From positions 10,194,679 to 10,258,678 of the forward strand of contig CM030705.1 in assembly GCA_017979445.1 (NCBI GenBank): DNA of 64,000 nucleotides, written 5' to 3'. Below, one piece after another: positions 23,061 to 34,900 of this stretch; the first letter of the stretch is position 1; each line of letters starts with the position of its first letter. Below the pieces are notes generated by a model that saw only the letters and a program-made list of their open reading frames with translations, had not been told where the DNA came from and did not search any database. The translations under genes were made by a program, and so were the position numbers. This DNA comes from Akebia trifoliata (Eukaryota > Streptophyta > Magnoliopsida > Ranunculales > Lardizabalaceae).

Positions 23061-23360
23061 TCTTACAGCCCATGGGTCTAACTCATCCTTGAAAACTAGC
23101 TTCAAGGAGAGGGTTGCCCCCGTGATCTAGGACTATTCTAACACTCCCTCTCAACGCCAGGGCTGGAGAGGCTCAGCTCAGCTCTCCCCCTCCACGCAAG
23201 GGCTGGAGATACTAACCCAACCCATCCCTCACATGCACCTGCTCTGATTCCATGTTAAAGCCCATGGGCCTAACTCATCCTTGAAAACAGGCTTACAAGA
23301 AGAGGATTGTCCCCCCTTTATACATTGCACATCCCAATCGTATGTGGGACTATTCTAACA
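23061..23360 (-). mobile_element. TRIM (terminal-repeat retrotransposon in miniature)
   Basis: Two short direct repeats, 23061-23143 (partly deleted) and 23253-23360 (108 bp), share CCCATGGGYCTAACTCATCC and GGACTATTCTAACA. In minus orientation the LTR begins TGTTAGAATAGTCC. TGGAATCAGAGC, complementary to initiator-Met tRNA apart from one base, abuts the right LTR at 23241-23252, and a GAGAGGGAG polypurine tract abuts the left LTR. The 109-bp internal region has no coding capacity. Flanks share only TCCC. Confidence 0.75.
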
Positions 23361-25216
23361 TCCCAAGTACCATATTGATATCAAGGTTATCTGCCTTTAC
23401 TGAATGTTGGCTTTGGGGGTATCTGGGTTATGTGTCAAAAGTCCCTACAGGATTAGTAGTAATCAGATCATACTTGATAGATAGTGCTTGTGAAGGAAGG
23501 CCAAGCAGAATACATGGTTATAGGGTCTGGCTTTTACTTGTTACTGTCTTTGAATTAAAAAATCTAAATTCTCAAGCTCATTTTCTTATAATCGATGCAG
23601 TCTGATTAACCTTCGAAGATTTGTGAACGGATCTTTGTAACTATTCTGTGAAGGTTGTGCTTGTTATTTATATCCTTATTTAGCCTTCTTTGTAGTGTCT
23701 GCACAGAGAGGTTTTTAATTTCCATTTTACTCAAAATACACGCCTTTACTTTTCAACGCGCAAGTCTTTGCTTTGTCCATATTCCTTCTGGAGTTGTTTA
23801 TTTGTCTTATTGACCATCTGTAAGTGATTCAACCTAACAGTCAACCACAACTCGTACCTATACATATTGTTAAAAGATGTGCATGTATAGTTTTGCAATC
23901 GATGAACTTATTTGTTTAACTATCGCTTCTTAACAAGTAAATTTTTAACATTTTGTAAATATTTTGAAATTGTATCTGGTTATGCATATTTCTCAAAAGT
24001 TTTATCCATTTCCATATTTTAACCTAAAACTAATCTTTGTGTAGAAATCATGTCACAATGATGGTTTCTCATGTTCACACAGAACACGTTCCCTTCAGAA
24101 GCTCGTCACAACACTTAGAATATTAAATCCACCATTAGTGAATAATGTGATTGTTGTCCTAGTGCCCAGACTAAAACGTTTGATGGAAAAAAAAAAAAAA
24201 ACAGGGTTCCTTTTGATCGAGCATTGTTTAAATCACCTTGATTATAGAAAAAATGGGGTAATTTTAGTTTCCTAATACGCAATTACCACTCATTTTTGTC
24301 TCATCAACTAAATTTCAAACCTATGTTCTGAAGTCAGAACAGCCTCAAACATCATAATTTTTGCAAATAATCACATTTGATTCAGATCATATACATTGTG
24401 GCAATCAAGAAGTGTCCCTAATTGGTGATAAACAAACAGGGTTGTGTCACCCTCAACCATGTCATCAAAATCATACAAAGCACATTAACAAGGGCATTCA
24501 GGGATAAAAATGGTTTGGAGCCATTTTAAGCGCATCTCCCTTTTCAAGAGCTTGATTGATTTGAGCTGAAACTTACTAGCTACCGCACCACCCCTTTTAG
24601 TTGAGTCGATTGTTCCCTCTCTCCTATGTTGTGATAGATGTTTCTTATTTTGCAAAATAATGAAAGGAACAATTTCGGATATTTCTTGTACGGATTCTCT
24701 CAGTGGAGGAGATTATGGTTCAAAATAGGGAGATGGCTTTCGCCAGATGTTTTCTCATGTTATTGATAACTGAATTGAATTACAATGAATCTTAATAGAG
24801 TTTTTATAGGGTGAAATGTGGAATTGATCCAAACAATACATATGTCCTGTTTATGTTGCGCAACATGATAAATGTTTCGTCCCCTTAATATACAGATTGT
24901 AGTGTCATAAGCTATAGTACTTGTCTGCAGTCATTTCCTTAGGAAAATTCCTAGGAGTTTTATTAATGATTTGATCTTATAAAGGAATTAATCCCGCAAT
25001 CACAGAGGATGTCACAGATGGTGATAACGAGTAGGCATAGTTGAAAGTTGAAACAATCTAATTGTATGGAAATAAAATCTAATTTAATCAAATCAAATCC
25101 ATCTTGATGTTTATGATTGAAAATTATTTTGTCTATCCATGCCATTTATTACAATGCATAACGCTTGAATTTATTGACTTGTAAGACTATAAGGACATAG
25201 GCTTTTAATTTCTACC
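23361..25216. other. Intergenic, no gene recognised
   Basis: About 1.9 kb without exon-like sequence I can identify. The last 150 bp resemble the 3' flank of the first CAD copy (GAATTTATTGACTTGTAAG versus AAATTTATTGACTTCCACC), so the tandem repeat unit probably begins there. Confidence 0.4.
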
Positions 25217-25806
25217 TGTTGTGTATGTGAACACTCTTGTAAAGCTCACTTAGTAATTTAATCAAACACCTATTGGGTACTTAACCAAACACCTTATATG
25301 CTACACATTCCAATACCTTATTTGATTATGACAATGAAGAGTAACCCAACTAATAGTAGCAAATGCAAAGAAGATAAACAGCCACACACAAAAAAAAAAG
25401 ATTACGAACACAATACCCACAACATGATATTTTACGTGATTCACATAAAGGCTACATCCACGGAGGTATGAGCATTGGAGCTCAATTTCACTATGAAGAA
25501 AACGGGACAAATCAATACAAAGACTCCTTTTATCAGTTTGATTCACGTTCTTCTAGATCTCAATCTTCCTAAATTTCTCAACCTCTCCACTTTTGAGTTT
25601 CTTTCTTTCTCTACCATTTTCTCTAAAAAAAAACTTAAGACTCAAAGTTAGACTTTTTACAACAAAAAAAATAAAACCCTTTTTAGAAGCACGACATAAG
25701 TGGGCCACTTACCTAAATTACAAGTCCAATCCAAATTACCTTGGACCGACCCAACAATACACACACTTGAACTGGGCTTAATTAATTTTTGAGCCGTACT
25801 TCAACA
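25217..25806 (+). repeat. Solo LTR, 590 bp, TSD CTACC
   Basis: Begins TGTTGTGTATGTG and ends GTACTTCAACA, flanked by the perfect 5-bp duplication CTACC at 25212-25216 and 25807-25811. It sits directly downstream of the stop codon of the fourth CAD copy. A relative is at 18510-18821. Confidence 0.88.
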
Positions 25807-25814
25807 CTACCAAA

Positions 25815-27192
25815 TTAGGTAAGCATTAGGTAAGCATTAAGTATGTTAGTCACATCGATGATGAATCGATATTTAACATAACCTTTGGCAAGTCGTTCCA
25901 TTGTTGTATTCACATAATCCATCGATATCACCTCTATATCCACTGTTATATTGTGTTTCCCTGCAAAATCTAACATCTCTTGTATCTCTTTCATCCCTCC
26001 ATCAAGACTCCCTCCTATTATCTTCCTTCTACAAAATCATAATGAGCATTTTAGTTATTAGTAAGGACACCTCCAAACTATGGATGCATGGGTAGTGTTC
26101 ATCAGTGTTAGCCAATTAAATATTAACCTCATCAAAGGCATGGAAGGTAGCTCTAGTGGCTTGGCTTGTCGATCCGTACAACCAACCATAACCAGCTTCC
26201 CATTAGTCTTCAATAGTTTGATTAATGGAAGGAGAGGGTGAGCAAGAGAAACAGTGTTGATAATACCATCCAAAGTGCCCATTGCAACCTAAGAAATGAA
26301 TATTAATAGCATTAGAACAAGCAAGTGCAATTCACATCAGTTCAACAATGTAACATTTAACAACACAAGGCTGGATTGATTTTCATTTGTTTTGTAAAAT
26401 CGAAAGAAAAAAAAAACCGTCCTTTCATTTACCTACATTTCATCTTGATCACCGCTAACAAAAAGAGTCAGCTCCAAGTTGTTCGATTGCTTCCTTTTTC
26501 TTGTTAGAAGAAGTACTGATCACCGTAACCTTCACTCCAAAAGTCTTGGCAAACGTCACAGCAACATGACCAAGACCACCAAGACCCACAACACCCAATA
26601 TTTGTTGGGATCGTTTGAGTCCAAAGAATTTCACTGGGCTATAGACTGTAGTCCCAAAGCACAATAGTGGTGTGCCTGCATCTAGGCAGGGGCGGATTTA
26701 CAGTGGGGGCAATTGCCCCCACAAGAATTTCTAAAATGCATAGGGAAGTATTAATAAATTTAAATTTTTTTTTAACATTCTACTGCTTTGCCCCCACAAA
26801 AGTTTTGAAAATTTTTTTATTTGTAATTTAACCCCACAAAATTTTAACATTCTACTACTTTGCCCCCATAGAAAATCAGAAAATTTTTCTATTTGTAATT
26901 TGCCCCCACGAATACAAAATCCTGGCTCCGCCAATGCATCTAGGGGTAGGTTACCAGGGTAAAGGCAACCAAAATGTTCATCCACAACAATCTCATTGGA
27001 GTATCCACCATTCGTTATTGTGCCATAGTGGTAATTGACATTATACGTGGGTATAAATTTTGGGGAATAACTTTCCAAGTCTTGAGAGCAATTGTCACAT
27101 GAACCACAACATCCAACCGAGCCCAAAACGCTCGCTTTATCTCCCACTTTGAATTTTTTCACATTGCGCCCTACCTCGGTCAGATCTCATGC
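25815..27192 (-). pseudogene. CAD copy fragment (exons 3-5 only) interrupted by a hAT MITE
   Basis: Exons in coding order: 3 (26432-27192, including a 250-bp insertion), 4 (26128-26288), 5 (25815-26028). Exons 1 and 2 are missing; intron-2 homology fades near 27400. Exon 3 has lost its acceptor AG (now TG) and about 11 bp near its start, carries a MITE at 26687-26936 in the LPLDAGAPL codons, has a 2-bp loss in the ADSFLVS codons giving TAG, and ends ATG-TAG where other copies have ATG-CAG. A +1/-1 pair of compensating indels scrambles the [10 protein letters not shown] segment. Exon 4 has a 3-codon insertion. Exon 5 ends in a short duplicated motif (GCTTACCTAAT), giving a new C-terminus. Confidence 0.82.
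26687..26936. mobile_element. hAT-like MITE in CAD exon 3, TSD CATCTAGG
   Basis: 250 bp, starting CAGGGGCGGATTTAC and ending CTGGCTCCGCCAATG, with perfect 8-bp duplication CATCTAGG at 26679-26686 and 26937-26944. The interior repeats TTTGCCCCCAC/GGGGGCAATTGCCCCCAC motifs. It belongs with 19153-19399. It splits the conserved LPLDAGAPL codons of the dehydrogenase. Confidence 0.9.
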
Positions 27193-27401
27193 CAATACAG
27201 TACATAACAAGGTTTTAGACTTTTAGGGTTGATTTTCATCACATTGCTAACAACTAATTTCTCAAGGAAAATTTCTATAATCATCTAATGGAATTAGGAA
27301 AAGACTTGAAACATATAAATCAGCAAATAAGTTAAGACACCCTGACAGTTCATGGGATTAATGGGCCTTCAAATTTTTCATGACTAATAAGGGGACAAGC
27401 A

Positions 27402-27665
27402 TGAAGTCTGGAGAGAAGAAAACTTATAACAAACCTCTAGAGAAGATCAAACCTCAAAGCCTTTCTCCAAAAATATAAAAATCATTTTCAACCTATTAAG
27501 TACGAAGTTCGGAGAGAAGAAAATCTATAAAAAAAGATCTACAAAACCTCCAAAGAAGATCAAGTTTAAAATTTATCTCTACAAGCAAATAAATCATTGT
27601 CAACCGTTTAAGCACAAAGCATGGAAAGAAGAAAACCTACAAAAAATCTCTACAGATGATCAAGT
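27402..27665. repeat. Diverged tandem repeat, about 105-110 bp period, 2.5 copies
   Basis: GAGAGAAGAAAACTTATAA, GAGAGAAGAAAATCTATAA and GGAAAGAAGAAAACCTAC recur, each followed by CTC(T/C)A.AGA.GATCAA(G). Spacers contain ATCATTTTCAACC/ATCATTGTCAACC. It begins where CAD intron-2 homology ends. Origin unknown. Confidence 0.6.
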
Positions 27666-28503
27666 GTCACAACCAGAGGCGGACCAGAGAACTTACCTTG
27701 CAGGGGCCAAAGAAAACCTACCAATCAATTTTCTATAAAATAAGAGAATTTAAAGGAAAAATCTTGAAAAAGAAGAAAGATGGTCTCCTGTCTTCTTGCA
27801 ACTCAAACTCTCTTACTGAATAAGTGGAGAAGATAAGCTAAGTACAAGCCCTAACAATTTTGAAAAAACTCCCAAAATTATTGAGAAAAGTTGACTTGAT
27901 GAGTTTTAATATTACGATTTGTTGATGCATATAACAAGTTAGTACAACTATAAAAGAATTTTTCTTTCCTGAGATTTTATGGTAAAAAGACTTAAGTCTA
28001 ACCTAACGAACTTGGTAAAATTTCAAATCATACCAAGGGTATAGCTCATCTTGTGACATCCAAAAACATGATCCGATGCCACAGGGATTTAGAAGACAAA
28101 ATTCTATGAATTTTATAAATAAATAAACTTAAAAATGCTATTTTTCAACGTTAAATTTTAATTTTAAATGTAGGAGTTTAGTAGCCGTCCATTTTCACCT
28201 GTCTAATTTTTATTTTTTTTTTAAATCTGAGTTTTTCCAAGAAATCTAGAGTGTCATGATGTTGGATTGCCAATTTGATAATTCATTTTAGCTCACAACC
28301 CTTGGAAATATTTAAAATCTGACTACTTAATAAGGAAAGTGTTTCTCCATATAAAAAATATTGTGTTTGTTGGACCATCCGCATATTAGTGCGTGTGTGG
28401 AAGAGTTCTTTTATGAGTCAGTCTAACCTGACTAACTTAGTAAGATTTCAACTTACTAAGGGTTGTGAGTTCACATCTTGACATCTCAAAAAAAAAAAAA
28501 AAA

Positions 28504-28507
<4 letters not shown>
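27666..28507. other. Intergenic with dispersed AACTTAGTAAGATTT repeats
   Basis: A motif block (AGTCTAACCTAACGAACTTG, TTACTAAGGGT, then CATGATCCGATGCCACAGG) is seen at 27990-28090, partly again at 28420-28480, and in 51590-51690. No coding sequence. Confidence 0.4.

Positions 28508-28572
<65 letters not shown>
28508..28572. repeat. (TA)n microsatellite
   Basis: About 64 bp of pure TA, preceded by an A-run, at the left border of an element. Confidence 0.9.
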
Positions 28573-28576
<4 letters not shown>

Positions 28577-28926
28577 CCCGTTCAATAGCTAACTTTTTGG
28601 CAAAACATTTTTCAAAACATGAGTTAGAAGTTTTGAAATGGGCTGATTTTTGGTGAGGATGATCTCTACGGTGAGGAGATCATCATCACCAAAAATCAGC
28701 CCATTCCAAAACTTCTAACCCCATCAAAAATGGTTTACAAAAAATGGACGGTCCACGATTTTTCAACTTGTAAACATGGGTTAGAAGTTTTGGAATGGGC
28801 TGATTTTTGGTGAGGATGATCTCCTCACCGAGGAGATCATCCTCACCAAAAATCAGCCCATTCCAAAACTTCTAACTCATGTTTTGAAAAATGTTTTGCC
28901 AAAAAGTTAGCCATTGAACGTGACCC
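28573..28926. mobile_element. Nested-palindrome (TA)n-inserted element, 354 bp
   Basis: Ends GGGTCCCGTTCAATAGCTAA and TTAGCCATTGAACGTGACCC, with (TA)n both sides. Two GGAATGGGCTGATTTTTGG hairpins flank the TGGACGGTCCACGA spacer. Its terminal 35 bp differ from those of the 20403 and 37378 types while the core is shared. Confidence 0.85.
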
Positions 28927-28949
28927 ATATATATATATATATATATATA

Positions 28950-29714
28950 AACATTAGTTTTCACCGTTGAATTTTAATTTTAAGTGTTGAGAGTTCAGTA
29001 ACTATCCATTTTCAACACCTTCGAACAAGCTAAAAAATATTTCTTTTTAAAAAAAATTTATATATGAGTTTTTACATGATATCTAGAAGGCTGTCGTGTT
29101 AGATTACCAATTTGAAAATTCATTTAAGTCAAACAACTCTTAGTAAGACTTGAAATTTTACTAAATATAGTGCTTTTCTTTTCCAAGGTTTTACGTACAA
29201 AATATTTTGTGGGGGCCACCTCTCAATCACATGTAGTTCAAAGACTTCAGCCTTCTGTTTCTAACGTGGGTTAATCATAAGAAGATATTTATTTGAAATT
29301 TTCTCACAATATCTCAATCTCTCTCGCCTCTTCATCTCCTATTGTGACATTTATTGATAGGCAATTATCCTATATACCGCAAGGCAATTATGTTTTAAAT
29401 TATTTATCCTATAAACGATAATATCATAAGGTAATTATGTTTTTTCTTTTTTTCTTTTTATTATTTAATTTTAATATATGAAACTCTAAATCTGAGTAGG
29501 ATTCATGTACTTGCATCCGATTTTCTATAAGAATCTACAACTTTCCAATTGCTGCATTTCAAATACAACATTAGTTCAAGAATTTTAGGTTGCTAAATAG
29601 TGTAAACGTAATTCACAAGGAGTTGGACCGATAAACCCCACATTGATAATAACACATAAACAGTACTTGAATTATTGACTTACAACATAAGGTTTCAATT
29701 TCTTGCAAATTGGC
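28950..29714. other. 3' flank of the intact CAD copy, no gene recognised
   Basis: AT-rich; the final 60 bp before the stop codon resemble the 3' flanks of the other copies (TTATTGACTTACAACA, then AATTGGCTTAAGAAGTGAG). Confidence 0.4.
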
Positions 29715-31922
29715 TTAAGAAGTGAGTGTGTTTGCCACATCGATGACAAATCGATATTTAACATCACCTACAGCAAGTCGTTCCATAGCTTTGTTCACAT
29801 AGTCCATCGATATAACCTCTATATCCGCTGTTATATTGTGTTTCGCTGCAAAATCTATCATCTCCTGTGTCTCTTTCATTCCCCCAATTCCGCTCCCTGC
29901 AATAATTTTCCTACCTATCGAATCAAAATAAACATTTCCATTGTTAGCAAGAACACCATGAAGCCTACATATATACATATAGATTCTGAAATCAAGATAC
30001 TAAATATAGATGGGAGAATATTCGCAATCGTAATAGTTTGAAAATACAATTTTGTTCATTCCAATTAGCGATGATGATCATTACGACAACATACCCATAA
30101 GCAAAGGGAAAATAGGTAGCTCTAGTGGCTTCTCGGGAGCACCCAACATAACCAATTTCCCTTGAGTCTTCAATAGTCCGATCAACGGAAGTAGGGGGTG
30201 AACAGCTGAGACCGTGTCGATAATTCCATCCATGGTCCCCATGGCAGCCTAAGAAATTAATAATGACAGCATTATAACATGCAGCAAATGCACTATCCCT
30301 TCAAAAATGTAACATTAACAACACTAATGCTATCAATAGATCAAGTTCGCCACATTGGGTCTGGAATCAAGTAGGTCTACCACTGTATCAATTCTAATTT
30401 GACCCCAATTTTTTCAATATATGTTTATTTACCTGCATCTCCTCCGGATCACGGCTGACCAAGAAAGAGTCTGCACCAAGTCGTTCGGTTGCTTCCTTCT
30501 TCTTGCTAGCAGAAGTACTGATCACTGTGACCTTCATTCCAAAAGCCTTGGCAAACTTCACAGCCACATGACCAAGTCCACCAAGCCCCACTACACCCAA
30601 GTGTTTACCAGGATCACTGAGTCCAAAGAATTTCATTGGGCTGTAGACTGTAATACCAGCGCACAATAGCGGTGCACCCGCATCTAGTGGCATGTTGTCT
30701 GGAAAATGGACAACAAAGTGTTCATCCACAACAATCTTATCGGAATATCCACCATATGTTCTAGTGCCATCACTGTAGTCAGCATTGTAGGTGAGTATAA
30801 ATTTGGGGCAGTAATTCTCCAAGTCCTGAGCGCAACTATCACATGAACGACAAGATCCAACCAAGCACCCCACACCCGCTTTATCTCCCACTTTGACTTT
30901 TGTTATGTTTCTCCCCACCTCTGTTACTATGCCTACAATCTCATGCCTAAATAACAGGTTATTGTTGATTTTTGTATTAGTACGAGACAAGTCGATAAAC
31001 AGCTTATGTCTCTATAATATTTTCTCTAACCATCTAATCATATTAGGTAAAGTACGTGTAATGCATATAACACTGAAGTAGTGAAATTTTCATTGTCCTT
31101 GCATCAAATATGTCGAAAACTTATAAATCATCAATCAAGTTGGAGTTCAATAAAGGCTCAAGGGGTTTAAGTGACAAAAACAGGGGACAAGTATTTGTGA
31201 CCAATACATAGGATTTTCACTTGAGATAACATATGTCAATTAAGGATATCCTGTAAGCTGCAGTTATAAGACAAGGTACTTATGGAAAGGTACAATGAGT
31301 TATTTGTGAATCCAGCAAAGTTGTTCTCGCTGATCTATCTGCTTACTTTTTCTTATGAGAGTAATTCAAGTTGGGAAGGTGCTGCTGGCCAAATAAGGTG
31401 GACTCATCCATCATATATAATACAAAAATGGTTTGAAGAGAAATGCGGTTCAAAATGAATTTTGAATTTTAATGTCAATTAACATAAATGACAGTTTTAA
31501 ACATAGTTAAAGAACATAATAACAAGTTATCATCAAAAAAAAAAAATTGAAACAGAATCAATAGTACCATTAGAACAGCTGATATTCATTTAGAATCATG
31601 ATTCCATGGCAAATAACCTAGGATATGATTATGACATATACAGCTGAAAGTCATATGCTCAGATAATGACGATTCCAATGAAGATAAAGAGATGAGAGTA
31701 CCCAGGGACCATAGGATAGACAGAATTGCCCCATTCATTCTTAATGGAGTGAAGGTCTGAATGGCAGATTCCACAGAAAACTATCTTAATGGTAACATCA
31801 TTGTCCCCATTAGCCCTGCAAAAAAAATTAAATCAGATCAATTACATTCTCCATGGCTAAATCATTGATATTGAGGAATGATTAAAGAATTAAATAAAAA
31901 AAGATTAAAATATGAACAATGG

Positions 31923-31982
<60 letters not shown>

Positions 31983-34900
31983 AGTTGTGCTGGAGTAACA
32001 TACGAGTGACATCTCAATGAAAAGCATCTATGGTTATGGCACACACCCACGTCAGAAATGTCCTCATAATGTTACTTCAGCATTATTCCATATATATATA
32101 TATATATATGGATCAGGATCCGTATACACATAAAGCTACTCATAAAGCTACAACGTGTTTTGTCTTATATGGGGAAAAAGGTTCGGAATGGGATAATTTT
32201 TTGTGAGGATGATCTCTATGGTGAGGAGATCATCCTTGCCAAAAATCAGCCCATTCTGAAATTTCTGGCCCCATGTTTACAAGTTGAAGAATTTTGGATC
32301 GACCATTTTTTATAAACTACTTTTGATGGGGATAGAAGTTTTGGAATGGGCTGACTTTTTGCAAGGATGATTCCCTCACCATAGAGATCATCCTCATAAA
32401 AAATCAGCCCATTCAAAACCTTTTTGCTCATATAAGACAAAAACGTTGTAGCTTTATGACTAGTTTTATGTGTCTACGGGTCCTTACAGAGAGTCAAACA
32501 TTGTGCCAAACATTTTTTCAATGTATGGGTTAGAAGTTTCAGAATGTTTGACTCTCTCTAAGGCCTCCGAGCGCTTCCCTATATATAGGGTCCCTTTGGG
32601 CAGACAAGTTTAGGGAGACAAGTTGGGAGAAACTTTTTGTCCTATTTGACTTAAAAGTTTCAGATTGGGCTGATTTTTTTATGAGGAGATCATCCTCACA
32701 AAAGATCAGCTCAATTTTAACCTTTTAAGTCATATACTCCACATAAAATATCAGCCCAATTTGAACCTTTTAAGTCATATAGGATCAATTTTATTTCCCA
32801 ACGTTGTTCGTGGCTCAATTTTTTTGAGGGAGGAAAAGAGAAATTGTAACTCATTTTTCACAGTTAAGGAAGGAATCTCTCTGTAGACGTGGATTTAGGC
32901 AACTTGCCTAACCACAGAAATCTTATGTTCTTGCTTGATTTTTTTTTTCTTTCTATTTATTTCTTTTGTGACAATTGATGTCATTGTTATCAACAGTGAT
33001 TACTATTTACTGGAATTAGGAAACCTGAGGTCTTATAAGGGCCTATCCAAACACAAAGTGGTTATACCAAATATTGACACATTTTTAATGCACTAGATCT
33101 GATTGGAAGAAAACTTGGGGCTTCAAGTTTGACTGAAATATTTGCAAATCCAATAGAAATTATCAATCCTTATAACTTGGTACAATGTTTCAAGAACTAT
33201 AGGATAATGAGAGATTTTTTGTACACTGAATTTATTGCCACAGTGCTCATAGACTCTCTGGTGCGTGCCACTTCAAACCAATACATGTCATGGTTTCAAA
33301 ACTTGTCCGAGACCAAGATGTAATCACCCGAGTCATCTCGGTATCGTCCAGCAACGAGACGGATGGGCAAGTCAATGTATTGGACAAGATTTAAAACCCA
33401 CACTCATTTTTCTCATTGTTAAACGAGACGTCTCAAATATATCGAAAAACTCATCCCAGACAACTCGGGATCTCATTCACCAACGAGACGTCAAAACGAA
33501 TTTTAAAACCATGATACATGTGAGCTCATGTGAATAGTGGATCTCAGATTCTGTGAGCAAAAAAAAATCTCAGAGGATGATGGACAATTAAGTAATCAGT
33601 CTAATAAAATGGAGATTTAATGAATTTTAAAAATAGAATATATTTTTCTTAAATTATTTTTATTTTTATAATATAATATTAAATTTGTATTATTTAAACA
33701 ATTTTCTCAATAATATAAAATCATGGTCTTATTTTAAAAATATAATTCTAATAACGAATCAAACTAGAGGGGATGTCCCTGCGTGGAGGATTCTCCACCC
33801 ACGCCTCAACACGTGAGCCTCAATCCAAGGAGTTAAATGCCTGAAATATCTTCTTTGTGGACGAGGATTGAAACCCTCCTCCCACTCCTCGACACATGCC
33901 ACATGCACAATTGAAGGGAATTTTAAAAGAATACACATCGTGTGCATCTAAGGTAGAGAAATAAAATCCTCCTCCCACACTTTAATACATGCCACGTTAA
34001 CTATATTTCAAGGATTTAAAGCCTAAAATATCCCCTCTTCAAAGATTCCATAAAATATGGTTAAGGTGTCATGGATTGAGGAGTGGGAGGAAGGTCTCAC
34101 TCCTCCACAAATTTTTGTACACGGATGACGTGATAAGGACAATTAACCGCACATCTTTTTCTTGTGTATGCCAATGAAAAAATCTATGGTTTTGTTCGCT
34201 TACGACGTCAGTCATGCATTTGATTGCATGTATGCATCAGGGCTCTTTTAAAAAGGAGATATTTTAACGTCAATCCCTTGGATTGTGGCATCTGTTGAGT
34301 GTGGGACAATGGTTCCTATGCTCAACGAGTTGTTTTTGTTCACACGCTACTCAGTGCTTGTCACATCAAGCGTACAAGGGTAGTATTGTAATTAACAAGA
34401 TACTTTTGTAAATTATGAATGCCATTCAATACACGTGGGTATATGTGATTGGTGGATCCCAGATTTCTGTGAGCTCCATGAGCAAAATTCTTTGAGCAAA
34501 TTTTTTCACAATCCTCCGCCTGAGTGCATAAGATTCATCTTCTTTTTAAAATTTCATTGAATTATAGTTTAGGTGGCATGTGTTGAGGTGTAGGAGGAAG
34601 ATTTTAAGAGTGCTAATATTCGAACTAAAAGTCTTCTCTCCATCAATACTCAACTGAAGTGGCATGGACATTTAACCATAGATCTTTTTTCTAGAAATAA
34701 ACAACTAAACATCTCTATAAAAATGTGTAATTTTATATCCTGAGAAAAAAGATCTATAATTTCATGTCCGTGCCACATTAGCCTAATATTGATTGGGTGA
34801 AGACTTTTTAGTTAGAAAATCATTATTTGGATTTTAATCCTCTACCCTGAATGCATAAGATCTAGACTCATCAAATTAGTATGAATAATGATTTTCTAAC

